Assembly: GCA_009841405.1 (NCBI GenBank)
Contig: VXLV01000093.1
Coordinates: 1 to 64,000, forward strand
Direction of reading: 5' to 3'
DNA length: 64,000 nucleotides
Source: Chloroflexota bacterium
Lineage (GTDB): Bacteria > Chloroflexota > Anaerolineae > Aggregatilineales > Phototrophicaceae
The notes under the pieces were generated by a model. It worked only from the letters and a program-made list of their open reading frames with translations, searched no databases and had not been told where the DNA came from. Positions 48,754 to 58,153 of the stretch are shown piece by piece. The translations under genes were made by a program, and so were the position numbers. Every line of letters starts with the position of its first letter. The first letter of the stretch is position 1.

Positions 48754-49836
48754 CTAAAGGTCGACTTCCATCACATCAAGCACGGTTTGAATCGGCGTGA
48801 AGATGGTGGCGCGGCGCGACCCGGCGAAGAGCAGCCCGACCGCCTTCAAGCTGTCCCGCTCAACGATCAAGGCGCCGGAATCGCCACCTTGGCTCATCGG
48901 CGTGGCGATGACCTGGCCAGCAAAGCGCGCCTGCAAATTCTCGCCGTAGGAGACGTCAACCGTGGCGTTCATCAGCGTGACGTGGCCCTCGGTATAGCCG
49001 GTCGTTCGGCCTTGCTTGCGGATGTTCATCCCGAGCTGCGCCAGCCGGGCGCCGTTGGGGCGGCCGATATTGACGATGCTCTGCTGAAAGAGCATGGGGT
49101 TGACGGGGCGGGCGAGGGCGGCGTCGACTCGGTTGGCGTAAATCGGCCCGCGCTCGACCTGCGCTTTGGGCGCTTGCACGGTGGTCAGGCGTTTGGACGA
49201 GCCGCTGATTTTGCTCAGCGCATTGCCGACCGAGACGAATAGCTCGGCCACGTCGCAGCCGCCGGGCGGGAAGAGCGGCGTGCGGGTTGGCGGCGCGGGC
49301 CCCGAGCCCGAATCGGAATAGAAGCGCAACATTTCAAAGCGGTGCAGCTTCGCCACGACGTCGTCGGGGCGGGCGCCATGATCGGTGGGGCCCGGCTGCA
49401 GGATGGCGTCGCCGATCTCGGCTTCGTTGCTATTCGCCAGCACGTGATTATTGGACAAGATTAGCGGCTCGCCGGTGCTGCGATCCATCACGATCGCGCC
49501 CAGCGTGCCGGCCGTCACCATATAGTGCCCGATGCTGACGCCGGCCGGGATATTGGGACGAAAGCGGTCGCGCGGGTTGGTGAAAGCCTCGAGCCGGCCA
49601 ACCTCCACCACGTCGGTGCGCGCGCCATTGACATCGGGCGGGATGAGGTCGTCGGCGCTTAGCGCTTCGACCGGTTTCTTCTGTTCGACCAGCACTGACA
49701 TCGCCAACTGGTCGGTCGCCTGTTCTTTGTAATTGCGATAGCCGATAGCGACGCCGACGACGCCGCGCCGCCGCAGCAAGTCCGCTTGGGAGATGCGCTG
49801 CGCTTCCAGCAATTGCCGGAATATATCCATCGACAT
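48754..49836 (-). CDS. Trypsin-like serine protease (Nal1-like)
   Basis: LILSNNHVLANSNEAEIGD (His) and VIATPMSQGGDSGALIVERD (GDSG). Confidence 0.75.
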   Translation of the reverse strand: MSMDIFRQLLEAQRISQADLLRRRGVVGVAIGYRNYKEQATDQLAMSVLVEQKKPVEALSADDLIPPDVNGARTDVVEVGRLEAFTNPRDRFRPNIPAGVSIGHYMVTAGTLGAIVMDRSTGEPLILSNNHVLANSNEAEIGDAILQPGPTDHGARPDDVVAKLHRFEMLRFYSDSGSGPAPPTRTPLFPPGGCDVAELFVSVGNALSKISGSSKRLTTVQAPKAQVERGPIYANRVDAALARPVNPMLFQQSIVNIGRPNGARLAQLGMNIRKQGRTTGYTEGHVTLMNATVDVSYGENLQARFAGQVIATPMSQGGDSGALIVERDSLKAVGLLFAGSRRATIFTPIQTVLDVMEVDL

Positions 49837-49917
49837 TCCGCGTCAACCTCGTCGTTGGCCGGCAGATGAACGCCACAACATTATACGACAGAACGGATGA
49901 AGGGGATAACGCGCCCC

Positions 49918-51003
49918 TTAGTGAGAATCGCTAATAGCCTTGAGGCCGCTGCCGGTGAAAGCCAGCGCGAGCGTGGCGGAGGCGCCGATGCGCGCGCGGA
50001 TCTGCGGGAGCGCGGCGCTGGTCACGGCGCTGGTAGTCTCGATCATGAAGCCGGCCGCGTGCATGGCTCGCTGCGCACGCAGAATGGCCTCGTTGTCGAC
50101 GTGCAGGGCGAAGCCGTCAGTCGCGTAGAGCGCCGCCAGGATTTGCTCGCCGCGCACCGGCTGATCAACCAGGATGCCGTCGGCGACGCTGTGGGCGGGG
50201 GTGACGCGGGGCGGTCGTTGCGCGCGCGCTTCCCAGGCGCGGACGATGGGGTCGACTCCGGCGGACTGGACAGCGATCATGCGCGGCAGATTCTCGATCA
50301 GCCCGGCGTCTTGCAGCGCGCGGAAGCCGCGGTAGAAGCCGAGGAAAAGCCCGCCATGCCCGACCGGCGTCGCGACAGCGTCAGGCGCGCGCCGGCCCAG
50401 TTGCTCCCAGGTTTCCCAAGCGGCGGTCTGTTGGCCCAGCACAAAATATGGATTCCAGGCGTGGCTGGCGTAGGTGGCGGTCTTGGCAGCGGCGTAGACA
50501 TCGGCCAGGTAATCGTGCGATTCGACGATCGCGCCGCCAAAGGCTCGGATCAGCCGTTTCTTGCTGGCGACTGCGGTTGCGGCCGGCACGTAAACCGTGG
50601 CCGGCAGCCCGGCCGCGCCGGCATAGGCGGCCAGCGATGCGCCGGCGTTGCCCGACGAATTGTCGATTGCGTCGGCGGCGCCGTTCGCGGCCAGGTGGTT
50701 CAGCATGACAGCCGTGCCGCGATCTTTGAATGAGCCGCTGGGGTTGAGGTATTCCAGCTTGGCGTGAAAATCAATGCCGTCGATTCGGGCGGGCGCAAGG
50801 GGCGTCAAGCCTTCCCCCAGGCTAAAGCGCCGCGGGGCAGGCAGCATTGCCGCGTAGCGCCAGAGCGAGAAGTCGTTCGCGATGATCGCCGCCTCGTCGA
50901 AGGGCGGCAGGTCAATGAGATCAAGCGAGCCCGCGCAAGCGCGGCAGCGCCACGCCAGCGCGTCCGCTATTGAGCCGCATAAGTTACATTGGGCGCTTGC
51001 CAT
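49918..51003 (-). CDS. Threonine synthase-like PLP-dependent protein
   Basis: LEYLNPSGSFKDRGTAVMLNHL (PLP Lys), NSSGNAGASLAAYAG, Zn-ribbon-like N-terminus CNLCGSIADALAWRCRAC. Confidence 0.88.
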   Translation of the reverse strand: MASAQCNLCGSIADALAWRCRACAGSLDLIDLPPFDEAAIIANDFSLWRYAAMLPAPRRFSLGEGLTPLAPARIDGIDFHAKLEYLNPSGSFKDRGTAVMLNHLAANGAADAIDNSSGNAGASLAAYAGAAGLPATVYVPAATAVASKKRLIRAFGGAIVESHDYLADVYAAAKTATYASHAWNPYFVLGQQTAAWETWEQLGRRAPDAVATPVGHGGLFLGFYRGFRALQDAGLIENLPRMIAVQSAGVDPIVRAWEARAQRPPRVTPAHSVADGILVDQPVRGEQILAALYATDGFALHVDNEAILRAQRAMHAAGFMIETTSAVTSAALPQIRARIGASATLALAFTGSGLKAISDSH

Positions 51004-51194
51004 TGCCGGTCCTCCCAGAGCGTTTCCATGGGGTTAGCCTAACAAGCGCGGCGCCTCGCGGCAATGGCGTGTCCGCCAAGGCTTGTCTGCTACTGCTTTT
51101 TCTGCGCTGAATTCGCTCGGTTTGGGCGATAACAACACTTATGAGAGCGTGGCCCCGAACGGCAACTGAAGTCTACGGAGTTCGCCAGGACAAG

Positions 51195-51238
51195 CTCCCC
51201 CTCTCCAATGATTCGGAGAGGGGGCCGGGGGGTGAGGT
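51195..51238 (-). repeat. CCCCCGGCCCC hairpin repeat, copy D
   Basis: ctccccctctccaatgattcggagagggggccggggggtgagg. Confidence 0.65.
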
Positions 51239-51406
51239 AGAAAAGGGCGCGAACGCGACCTACTTCCGGATAAGCCTACTAGCTTTATGCCCAACGCCAA
51301 CCCGCATATCGAATTCTAATGCAAATCGGCTATACTTAATGCGAGCCGGACAAGGGCCGGCCGCCCTGCTTCACTGAAACGTCTATCTGTGGATTGAAGC
51401 CCGCCC

Positions 51407-52426
51407 ATGAGCGTGACCGACCAGTTTGACAGACCCTTGCGCGATCTGCGGATTTCGGTAACGGACCGCTGCAATTTCCGCTGTCCCTATTGCATGCCGG
51501 CGGCTGTTTTCGGCGAGCGCTATCAATTCTTGCCGAAGCCGCAGCTGCTGACCTTTGAAGAAATTGCGCGGCTGACGCGCATCATCGTTCGCCTGGGCGC
51601 GGTGAAGATCCGCCTGACCGGCGGCGAGCCGCTGCTGCGCCAGGACATCGAAGACCTGGTCGCCATGCTCGGCGCTATTGACGGCGTGGGCGACCTGGCG
51701 ATGACGACCAACGCCTATTTGCTGCCGCAGAAGCTTGATGCGCTGAAAGCCGCCGGCCTCAAGCGCTTGACCATCAGTCTGGATACCTTGGACGACGAGA
51801 TATTCCGTGTTATGAACGGCGGCCGCTCCGGCGTCGACAAGGTGCTGGCGGGCGTTTGCGCCGCTGAAGACGCCGGCTATACGCCGCTGAAGATCAACGC
51901 TGTAGTCCAGCGCGGACTGAACGATCATACCCTGGTGGACCTGGCGCGCTTCTTCAAGGAGCGCGGTCATATTCTGCGCTTCATCGAGTATATGGACGTC
52001 GGCAACCGCAACGGCTGGAAGATGGACGAGGTTGTGCCGTCGGCGGAGATCGTCGAGCGCATCCACGCCGCGATGCCGCTGGAGCCGGTCGCCGGCAACT
52101 ATTTCGGCGAGGTGGCGCGGCGCTATCGTTACGCCGATGGCGCGGGCGAGATCGGCCTGATCAGCTCGGTGACGCAGCCTTTCTGCGGCTCCTGCACGCG
52201 CATGCGCCTGTCCCCGGAAGGCGAGATCTTCACCTGCCTCTTCGCCACCGAAGGCCGCAGCCTGCGCGATCCTATGCGCGCCGGCGCCAGCGACGCCGAG
52301 CTAGAGGCGATCATCCGCGGGACCTGGGGCGCGCGCATTGACCGCTACTCGGAGATCCGCAGCTCGCTGACCGACGATGTCCGCGACCGCCGCAAAAAAG
52401 TCGAGATGTACCATATCGGCGGCTAG
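51407..52426 (+). CDS. moaA: GTP 3',8-cyclase MoaA
   Basis: Radical-SAM CNFRCPYC; IRLTGGEPLLRQDIEDLV; C-terminal FCGSCTRMRLSPEGEIFTCLFATEG. Confidence 0.95.
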   Translation: MSVTDQFDRPLRDLRISVTDRCNFRCPYCMPAAVFGERYQFLPKPQLLTFEEIARLTRIIVRLGAVKIRLTGGEPLLRQDIEDLVAMLGAIDGVGDLAMTTNAYLLPQKLDALKAAGLKRLTISLDTLDDEIFRVMNGGRSGVDKVLAGVCAAEDAGYTPLKINAVVQRGLNDHTLVDLARFFKERGHILRFIEYMDVGNRNGWKMDEVVPSAEIVERIHAAMPLEPVAGNYFGEVARRYRYADGAGEIGLISSVTQPFCGSCTRMRLSPEGEIFTCLFATEGRSLRDPMRAGASDAELEAIIRGTWGARIDRYSEIRSSLTDDVRDRRKKVEMYHIGG

Positions 52427-52503
52427 AAGCCGCAATTTGGAGAGAGAGCCACTTTACACTCGTAGCACACTGGCTGACTTCCATCTTCAACTCAATCGAA
52501 ATT

Positions 52504-52530
52504 GTAGGGGCGACTTATCAAGTCGCCCGC
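52504..52530 (+). repeat. GTAGGGGCGA hairpin repeat, copy h
   Basis: gtaggggcgaCTTatcAAGtcgcccgc. Confidence 0.8.
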
Positions 52531-52551
52531 CTCCTTCTGCCGCGAAGTTGG

Positions 52552-52578
52552 TACGGGCGAGCCAAGGCTCGCCCCTAC
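52552..52578 (-). repeat. GTAGGGGCGA hairpin repeat, copy i
   Basis: tacgggcgaGCCaaGGCtcgcccctac, inverted relative to copy h and 21 nt away. Confidence 0.8.
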
Positions 52579-52670
52579 AAAGCCTCGTCGTTGGCGTCAT
52601 CTCTTGTGTGAGCCAGGTTGTGACTTGCGAGCGGCTGTGGTTAAATGCTGGAATTATCGGGCTAGAGTCG

Positions 52671-53453
52671 ATGAGGAAACTGATGACCAATTCGGACTTT
52701 GAACTCACTGGACAGACCGCGCTGATCACGGGGGCGGGGCGCGGCATTGGCTTGGCGACGGCGCGGCGTCTGGCGGCAGCCGGGGCCGATGTCATCATTG
52801 CCGAGTTTGACATCGAGAACGGGCGGAAAGCCGCGGTCGAAATCGAGCGTATGGGCCGCAAATCGCTATTCATCGAAGTTGACGTCCGCTGCTCCGACAG
52901 CGTTGAGCGGATGGCGGCGGCGGCGCTGCAGGCATTCCCGCGGATCGACATACTGGTCTGCAACGCCGGCATCGCCCAGGCTGTGCCCGCTGAAGACTGC
53001 AGCGATGAAGACTGGCTTAATATGATGGCGGTCAACTTGAATGGCGTCTTCTGGTGCTGCCGGGCGATCGGGCGGCACATGCTTGAACGCGGCAGCGGCG
53101 CCATCGTCAATACCGCCTCCATGTCCGGCATGGTTTCCAATACGCCGCAGCCGCAGGCGCATTACAACGCAGCCAAAGCCGGCGTCATCCTGCTCACCAA
53201 GTCGCTGGCCGGCGAATGGGCCGATCGCGGCGTGCGCGTCAATTGCGTATCGCCGGGTTACATCGGCACGGATATGACCGCCGAGGGCATGGCGAATATG
53301 GACTGGTATCCGACCTGGCTGGCGATGACGCCGCAGAAGCGCGTTGGCGCGCCCGAAGATGTGGCCGCGGCCATCTATTACCTGGCCTCGCCGGCGGCCA
53401 ATTACACCACCGGCAGCAACCTGGTCGTAGACGGCGGCTATACCGCCTGGTAA
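52671..53453 (+). CDS. SDR family oxidoreductase
   Basis: ALITGAGRGIGLATARRLAAAGADV, LVCNAGIAQA, HYNAAKAGVILLTKSLAGEWA; ATG at 52671 or 52683. Confidence 0.92.
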   Translation: MRKLMTNSDFELTGQTALITGAGRGIGLATARRLAAAGADVIIAEFDIENGRKAAVEIERMGRKSLFIEVDVRCSDSVERMAAAALQAFPRIDILVCNAGIAQAVPAEDCSDEDWLNMMAVNLNGVFWCCRAIGRHMLERGSGAIVNTASMSGMVSNTPQPQAHYNAAKAGVILLTKSLAGEWADRGVRVNCVSPGYIGTDMTAEGMANMDWYPTWLAMTPQKRVGAPEDVAAAIYYLASPAANYTTGSNLVVDGGYTAW

Positions 53454-53475
53454 GCGCTGGGCGGCCCAGAGGCGA

Positions 53476-55848
53476 TTAGCGGAAAGCCGGGCAGGGTTTG
53501 GCGCGGTCAGGCACCACGGTGTCGTTGCGAATCCAGCCCGATATCGAACCGTCGTCGACGGCGACATTGACGAAATACCAGATCTCGCCGACTGGATTCC
53601 GCTCTTCACGTTCTTGTCTCAGGATGGATACGACGGTGCCCGTTGGCAGGTAGCCGACGATAGGCGTGCCGGTGCGGGTCGTTGGCCGGGCGCGCACGTT
53701 GATCGAATTAAGGTTAAGCACAACCGCGCGGCAAAGCTCCTGCGGCGTCGGCGTCTCTGTGGGCGTGATGGTGGCGGTGGGCGTATCGGTCGCCGTCGGC
53801 GTGATCGTGCTGGTGGGCGTGAGCGTAGCCGTTTGCGTGGCCGTGTAGGTGGCGGTGGGCGTCAGCGTATCGGTTGGGGTGCCGGTTTCGGTTGGCGTCA
53901 GCGTGTCGGTCGGCGTGTGCGAGGGCGTGAATGTGGCAGTCGGAGTTGGCGTGATCGTCGGCGTATCGGTAGGGGTCGGCGTGAAGGTGGCGGTCGGGAA
54001 GAGGATCGCCTCCCACTGTGGCCGGGTCATGGCGACGCCTGTGCCGCCGACGGCGATGAAGATGAACAAGATGAACAGCGCCACGAGACGCCCGCGGTTG
54101 CGGCGGGCGCGGATGACGCCGTCGATGCGGGAGATATCGGCGCGGCGCCCGAGGATGCGGAAGGGATCTTCGCGCAAGGTATCGAGCCAGGTCTGGGCTT
54201 CGCGGTTATTTCCCTCTTGCAGCGCCTCTTCCGCCCGCTCGAGATAGCGGGTGAACAGGTCGTTCACGGTGCTGCGGTAGCGCTCGTCTTGCGCGTAAAT
54301 GCCCACCATATCCGCCAGCATCTGCCGCGCTTGCGCCAGTTCGGCATCGAAGTTCTGCGAGACCAGCGCCTGCGCCCGACGGATGGCCTGCTGCGCGCGG
54401 GTGATATCGGCCTGCTGGTTGCGCGTGCGCATCAGCAGCTCGGAGAAGGTGCTGTCGGTGGGGTCGAGCTCGAGGCCCAGTTCCATGAGCTTGATCGCCG
54501 CGTTCATCAGCAGGATGCGTTCGTCGAGGGTAGTCGAGTTACTGGCGTGGTTCAGCGACATTTGCGCCTGGTCGCTAACCTGGCTGCGAATGCCGGCCAG
54601 CTTGTTGTCCATCTCCTTTTGCATCTGCGCCAGGCGCTGGCTGTTGGGCAGCAATTGCCGCGCGTGCGACAGCAGCGAGCTTACGCTGGCGACTTGCGCC
54701 ACCTGTTCTTCCAGCGAGCCGCCGATGGTATTCATGTTGACGGCGACCTGGTCGTAGTCGCGCTGGATGCGCCGCAGCGTCTCAAGCCGTTCTTCGGCTT
54801 GGGGATCGTTGGGCACGACGCGCAGCGCGCCTTCATATTTGCGCAGGGCTTCGGTCCAATTGTCATTGGCCATGAGCCGGTCGCCATCGGCCAGCAACTC
54901 GCGCGCCAGCGCCAAATCTTGAATGTCCAGCAGGGCCTGCTCGACATCCTTCCAGGTGAGGATGCCGCCGCGCTCAGCCAATTCACGCGCTTCGCGGTAC
55001 AAGCCGGAGGCTTGTTCGTAGTTGCCGGCCCGCACCAGCGAATTGGCGCGGTTGTATGCGACGCGCGCTTCAAAGGGAATGCGATGATCGGGCACGATGC
55101 CGCGGATCAGATTGTCTTCCGCCTTTTCGCGGTATTCGAGGGCGGTGGGGTTGTTGGCCTGGATTGCCAAAATACGGTTGGCGACATCAATTGTCTGCTG
55201 GTACTCGCCGGAGTAATAGCTTTCAGTCAACGATTTCAGCAGTTCGTCAATCGCGGTGGAGGCGGGCACTGCGCGCTCCGCGGGCGGTTGCGCGGCGCGC
55301 TCTCGCGCGGGTTCGTCACGCGGCGGGTAGTCGCGCGACCGGCTGTAGGCGGACGGCGGCTCTCGGTGGCTATCAGCTGCGGGCGCGGGCCGTGATGGCG
55401 GCGCTGCGCGCTGGCCGCTGTCGCTGGCGGGCGCGGAGCGGACATCGTGGCGCGCGAAAATATCTTGCACGCGTTGTCTGGCTTGGGCGCTGTGCGCGCC
55501 GGCTTGCTGCAGCAGGCTGATGGCGTCTTGATTGCCGGCGTCCATGCGCAGAGCGTCTGCCAGGATATCGATGGCTTCGTCGATGTCGTCGTCGTCGCCG
55601 GCGATCTCGATGCGAATGCGGGCGCGCCGCACAAGACCGCGCAGGGCCGCGGTATTGGGGCGCGTTTGCGTGGTTTGGCTGCCCGCGATCTCGGCGAACA
55701 AGTCTTGCGCCACTTGCTCCAGGGGCGTATTCTTCGCCTCCATCAGCAGGTCGCGCGCTTCTTGCGCCAGCTCGCTGAGCGTTTGCGCGTCAACGGTTGC
55801 GCGGGCGCGCTGTCGAAGGTCCTCGATTGCCCTCTGCAAGTCTTGCAT
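53476..55848 (-). CDS. TPR-like coiled-coil protein with TM, Thr/Pro-rich linker and C-terminal SH3-like domain
   Basis: Helical repeats; TM LVALFILFIFIAVGGTGVAM; PTATFTPTPTDTPTITPTPTATFTPSHTPTDTLTPTETG...; C-terminal SINVRARPTTRTGTPIVGYLPTGTVVSIL. Confidence 0.75.
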   Translation of the reverse strand: MQDLQRAIEDLRQRARATVDAQTLSELAQEARDLLMEAKNTPLEQVAQDLFAEIAGSQTTQTRPNTAALRGLVRRARIRIEIAGDDDDIDEAIDILADALRMDAGNQDAISLLQQAGAHSAQARQRVQDIFARHDVRSAPASDSGQRAAPPSRPAPAADSHREPPSAYSRSRDYPPRDEPARERAAQPPAERAVPASTAIDELLKSLTESYYSGEYQQTIDVANRILAIQANNPTALEYREKAEDNLIRGIVPDHRIPFEARVAYNRANSLVRAGNYEQASGLYREARELAERGGILTWKDVEQALLDIQDLALARELLADGDRLMANDNWTEALRKYEGALRVVPNDPQAEERLETLRRIQRDYDQVAVNMNTIGGSLEEQVAQVASVSSLLSHARQLLPNSQRLAQMQKEMDNKLAGIRSQVSDQAQMSLNHASNSTTLDERILLMNAAIKLMELGLELDPTDSTFSELLMRTRNQQADITRAQQAIRRAQALVSQNFDAELAQARQMLADMVGIYAQDERYRSTVNDLFTRYLERAEEALQEGNNREAQTWLDTLREDPFRILGRRADISRIDGVIRARRNRGRLVALFILFIFIAVGGTGVAMTRPQWEAILFPTATFTPTPTDTPTITPTPTATFTPSHTPTDTLTPTETGTPTDTLTPTATYTATQTATLTPTSTITPTATDTPTATITPTETPTPQELCRAVVLNLNSINVRARPTTRTGTPIVGYLPTGTVVSILRQEREERNPVGEIWYFVNVAVDDGSISGWIRNDTVVPDRAKPCPAFR

Positions 55849-55996
55849 AACCGAATATCCTGTAACAGCGCAGCCTGCTCACGAGAAGTTGCAGGGGCGC
55901 TTGCGGCGATCGCCTAAGCTGACAAGCGCCATACCAAGACGAGGGATTCTGTGATAGAGTTGGGCGAGATCAACTTCCGACTGCGGTCAACCAATT

Positions 55997-56323
55997 ATGG
56001 CATCATTTCAGCATATCAGACCCAGATACAAACTTATCTTATTCTATAATATCAAACCCGAGAAACAAGACCAATACTATCGCTACATGCTCAGCAGTTT
56101 TGTGCCGGCGATACAGAAATTGGGCGTTTATATGCACATGGTGTGGCATATCGCCTATGGCGACCACCCGCGCCGCAAGATCGAATTTGTTACCGAAAGC
56201 AGCGATATACTCCGCCGGCTGTTTCTCAGCGACGAATGGGAAGAACTCGAAAATAAGCTGCGCCGTTATGTCGACGACTACGAGCGCAAAGTGGTCGATT
56301 ACCGCAACGGCTTCCAGGTGTGA
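55997..56323 (+). CDS. Small conserved-looking hypothetical protein (108 aa)
   Basis: ATG start, charged/amphipathic composition, syntenic spacing before MscS; NIPSNAP/monooxygenase-like size only. Confidence 0.55.
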   Translation: MASFQHIRPRYKLILFYNIKPEKQDQYYRYMLSSFVPAIQKLGVYMHMVWHIAYGDHPRRKIEFVTESSDILRRLFLSDEWEELENKLRRYVDDYERKVVDYRNGFQV

Positions 56324-56421
56324 CAGGCGACGCGCTATGCCCCGCGCATCCGCTTGCAATCGACAGCGGCGGACGTAGAATGAAATAAGCAGCCGGAATA
56401 GAATCGAGGTCGGCGCCCCCA

Positions 56422-57570
56422 ATGGATCTACTGGACTTGCTGCCATTTTTGCGCGAACTGCCAGCGTGGATACAGTGGCTCGTCATCGACATTGTGCCTT
56501 TCCTCGCGGCGCTGGCGCTGATCATCTTTCTGCGCTGGCTGCTGACCGGGATCTTGCTGCGCCCCTTGCGCCGTCTAGCGGCCCGTTCCAGCAGCGATAT
56601 CGACGACCGCTTGCTGGAAGCCAGCGTATCGCCGCTGCGGCTGGCGGTCGTGGGCTTCTCCTTGATGTTGGTCACCTTGATCTTCGCATTTGACGCGCAG
56701 GTCAAAAGTATCGCGGTGACGGTCGGCCGCGCCACGTTGATCAGCGCGTTGTTCTTTGGCGTTGTGCGCTGGTTTGAGGTGCTGACGCTGCGGCCGGAGG
56801 CTTTCGCGCGCATCACGGGCTGGACGATTCCCGAACGTTTGCTGCCCTTTCTCAATACGCTGGTCAAGTATCTCATCATCGCGCTGGGCTTCATCTTCGT
56901 CTTGCAAGAGTTGAACTTTGACGTCGCCGCCTTGATCGCCTCGCTCGGCGTCGTGGGCATCGGCATCTCCCTGGCGTCGCAGAATACCGTCAGCAATATG
57001 TTTGGCTTTGCCGCCATCGTCTCGGACAACCCTTTTAAAGTGGGCGATTTCATTCGTACGCCCGATATCACCGGCATCGTCGAAAATGTCGGCGTCCGCT
57101 CCACCCGCGTGCGGCAGCTTGATCAGGCGCTGATTACCGTGCCCAACAATGCGCTTACGGACGCGGTGGTTGTGAATTTGTCGCGCATGGAGAAACGGCG
57201 TCTCGACGCGACCTTGACTTTCACCTACAGTACGACCGTCGACCAGATGCGCCAGGCTGTCGCCGCGATTCGCGAATTGCTGCAAAACACCGACGATATT
57301 GACCCCGAATCCGTCGTCGTTCACTTCGTCGACTTCAACGCCAGTTCGCTGGATGTGCGCGTCATCGCCCAAGTGCTGCTGGCGGATTTCCGCGAATTTA
57401 CCGCCAAAAGAGAAGCCGTGTATCTGGACATCATGGAGATTGTGGAGTCGCTGGGCATGAGCTTCGCCTTCCCCAGCCGCTCGCTCTATATTGAGTCGGC
57501 GCCAGATAACGCGGCTGCTCAAACGCAGGCGGACGACGAGGCGACCGCCCCGGTTTCCCCCCAGTCATGA
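56422..57570 (+). CDS. Small-conductance mechanosensitive channel (MscS family)
   Basis: AALIASLGVVGIGISLASQNTVSNMFGFAAIVSDNPFKVGDFI; VPNNALTDAVVVNLSRMEKRR. Confidence 0.92.
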   Translation: MDLLDLLPFLRELPAWIQWLVIDIVPFLAALALIIFLRWLLTGILLRPLRRLAARSSSDIDDRLLEASVSPLRLAVVGFSLMLVTLIFAFDAQVKSIAVTVGRATLISALFFGVVRWFEVLTLRPEAFARITGWTIPERLLPFLNTLVKYLIIALGFIFVLQELNFDVAALIASLGVVGIGISLASQNTVSNMFGFAAIVSDNPFKVGDFIRTPDITGIVENVGVRSTRVRQLDQALITVPNNALTDAVVVNLSRMEKRRLDATLTFTYSTTVDQMRQAVAAIRELLQNTDDIDPESVVVHFVDFNASSLDVRVIAQVLLADFREFTAKREAVYLDIMEIVESLGMSFAFPSRSLYIESAPDNAAAQTQADDEATAPVSPQS

Positions 57571-58067
57571 CGAGCGCGTTGATGTCGGCGCTCGGTTTCA
57601 GCGAAGCCGATCTTGAGGCGAACCGGCGGGGCGAGCTCAGCCCATCCCAGACGGCGCGCTTGCGGGCGTCGCGCCGGCGCCAGTTGGCTGCCGGCTTGCT
57701 GCTTTTCGCCAGCCTGGTCATCGCGGCGACGATATTCATTTATCTTGGGCAGGCCAGCGGCAACGCCATTCTCGGCTGGGCCGGCGCGCTGCTGATACTG
57801 ATCAACGCCGTGGTCGTGGGCGTGATGGCGCGCGGATACATGCGCGTCGGCGGCGACTTGCGGCCCGGCAATGTAGAGGTTCTGGCGGGCGAGGTTGAGC
57901 GCGTGCTGCGGCGCGGGCGGCAGGCGGACAATTATTTGATTCGCATTGACGGCGCCAGCCTGGCGGTGAGCAAAGAAGTGTTCTTGAGCTTTCGGCACGA
58001 GGCGCCGTATCGGATTTATCGCAGCGTTCATGCCTGCCTGCTGTTATCGGCTGAAGCGATCGATTGA
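57567..58067 (+). CDS. Hypothetical membrane protein
   Basis: ATGA overlap with MscS; two TM segments. Confidence 0.6.
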   Translation: MTSALMSALGFSEADLEANRRGELSPSQTARLRASRRRQLAAGLLLFASLVIAATIFIYLGQASGNAILGWAGALLILINAVVVGVMARGYMRVGGDLRPGNVEVLAGEVERVLRRGRQADNYLIRIDGASLAVSKEVFLSFRHEAPYRIYRSVHACLLLSAEAID

Positions 58068-58153
58068 AGGTCTGTGAATTTGTCCAAAGTAAAGTTGGGG
58101 CCAGAATTCTATATTCACCCGCGTCCAATGTCCGCCATTGAGGATGACCATCG

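Noticed and set aside
53740-54000. Tandem-like repeats considered as a CRISPR array
   Set aside because: Repeats are in frame and encode a Thr/Pro linker; no constant repeat/spacer architecture.
53614-55395. 593-aa plus-strand ORF
   Set aside because: Antisense to the supported TPR/SH3 protein; Arg/Gly-rich low-complexity product typical of GC-rich shadow frames.
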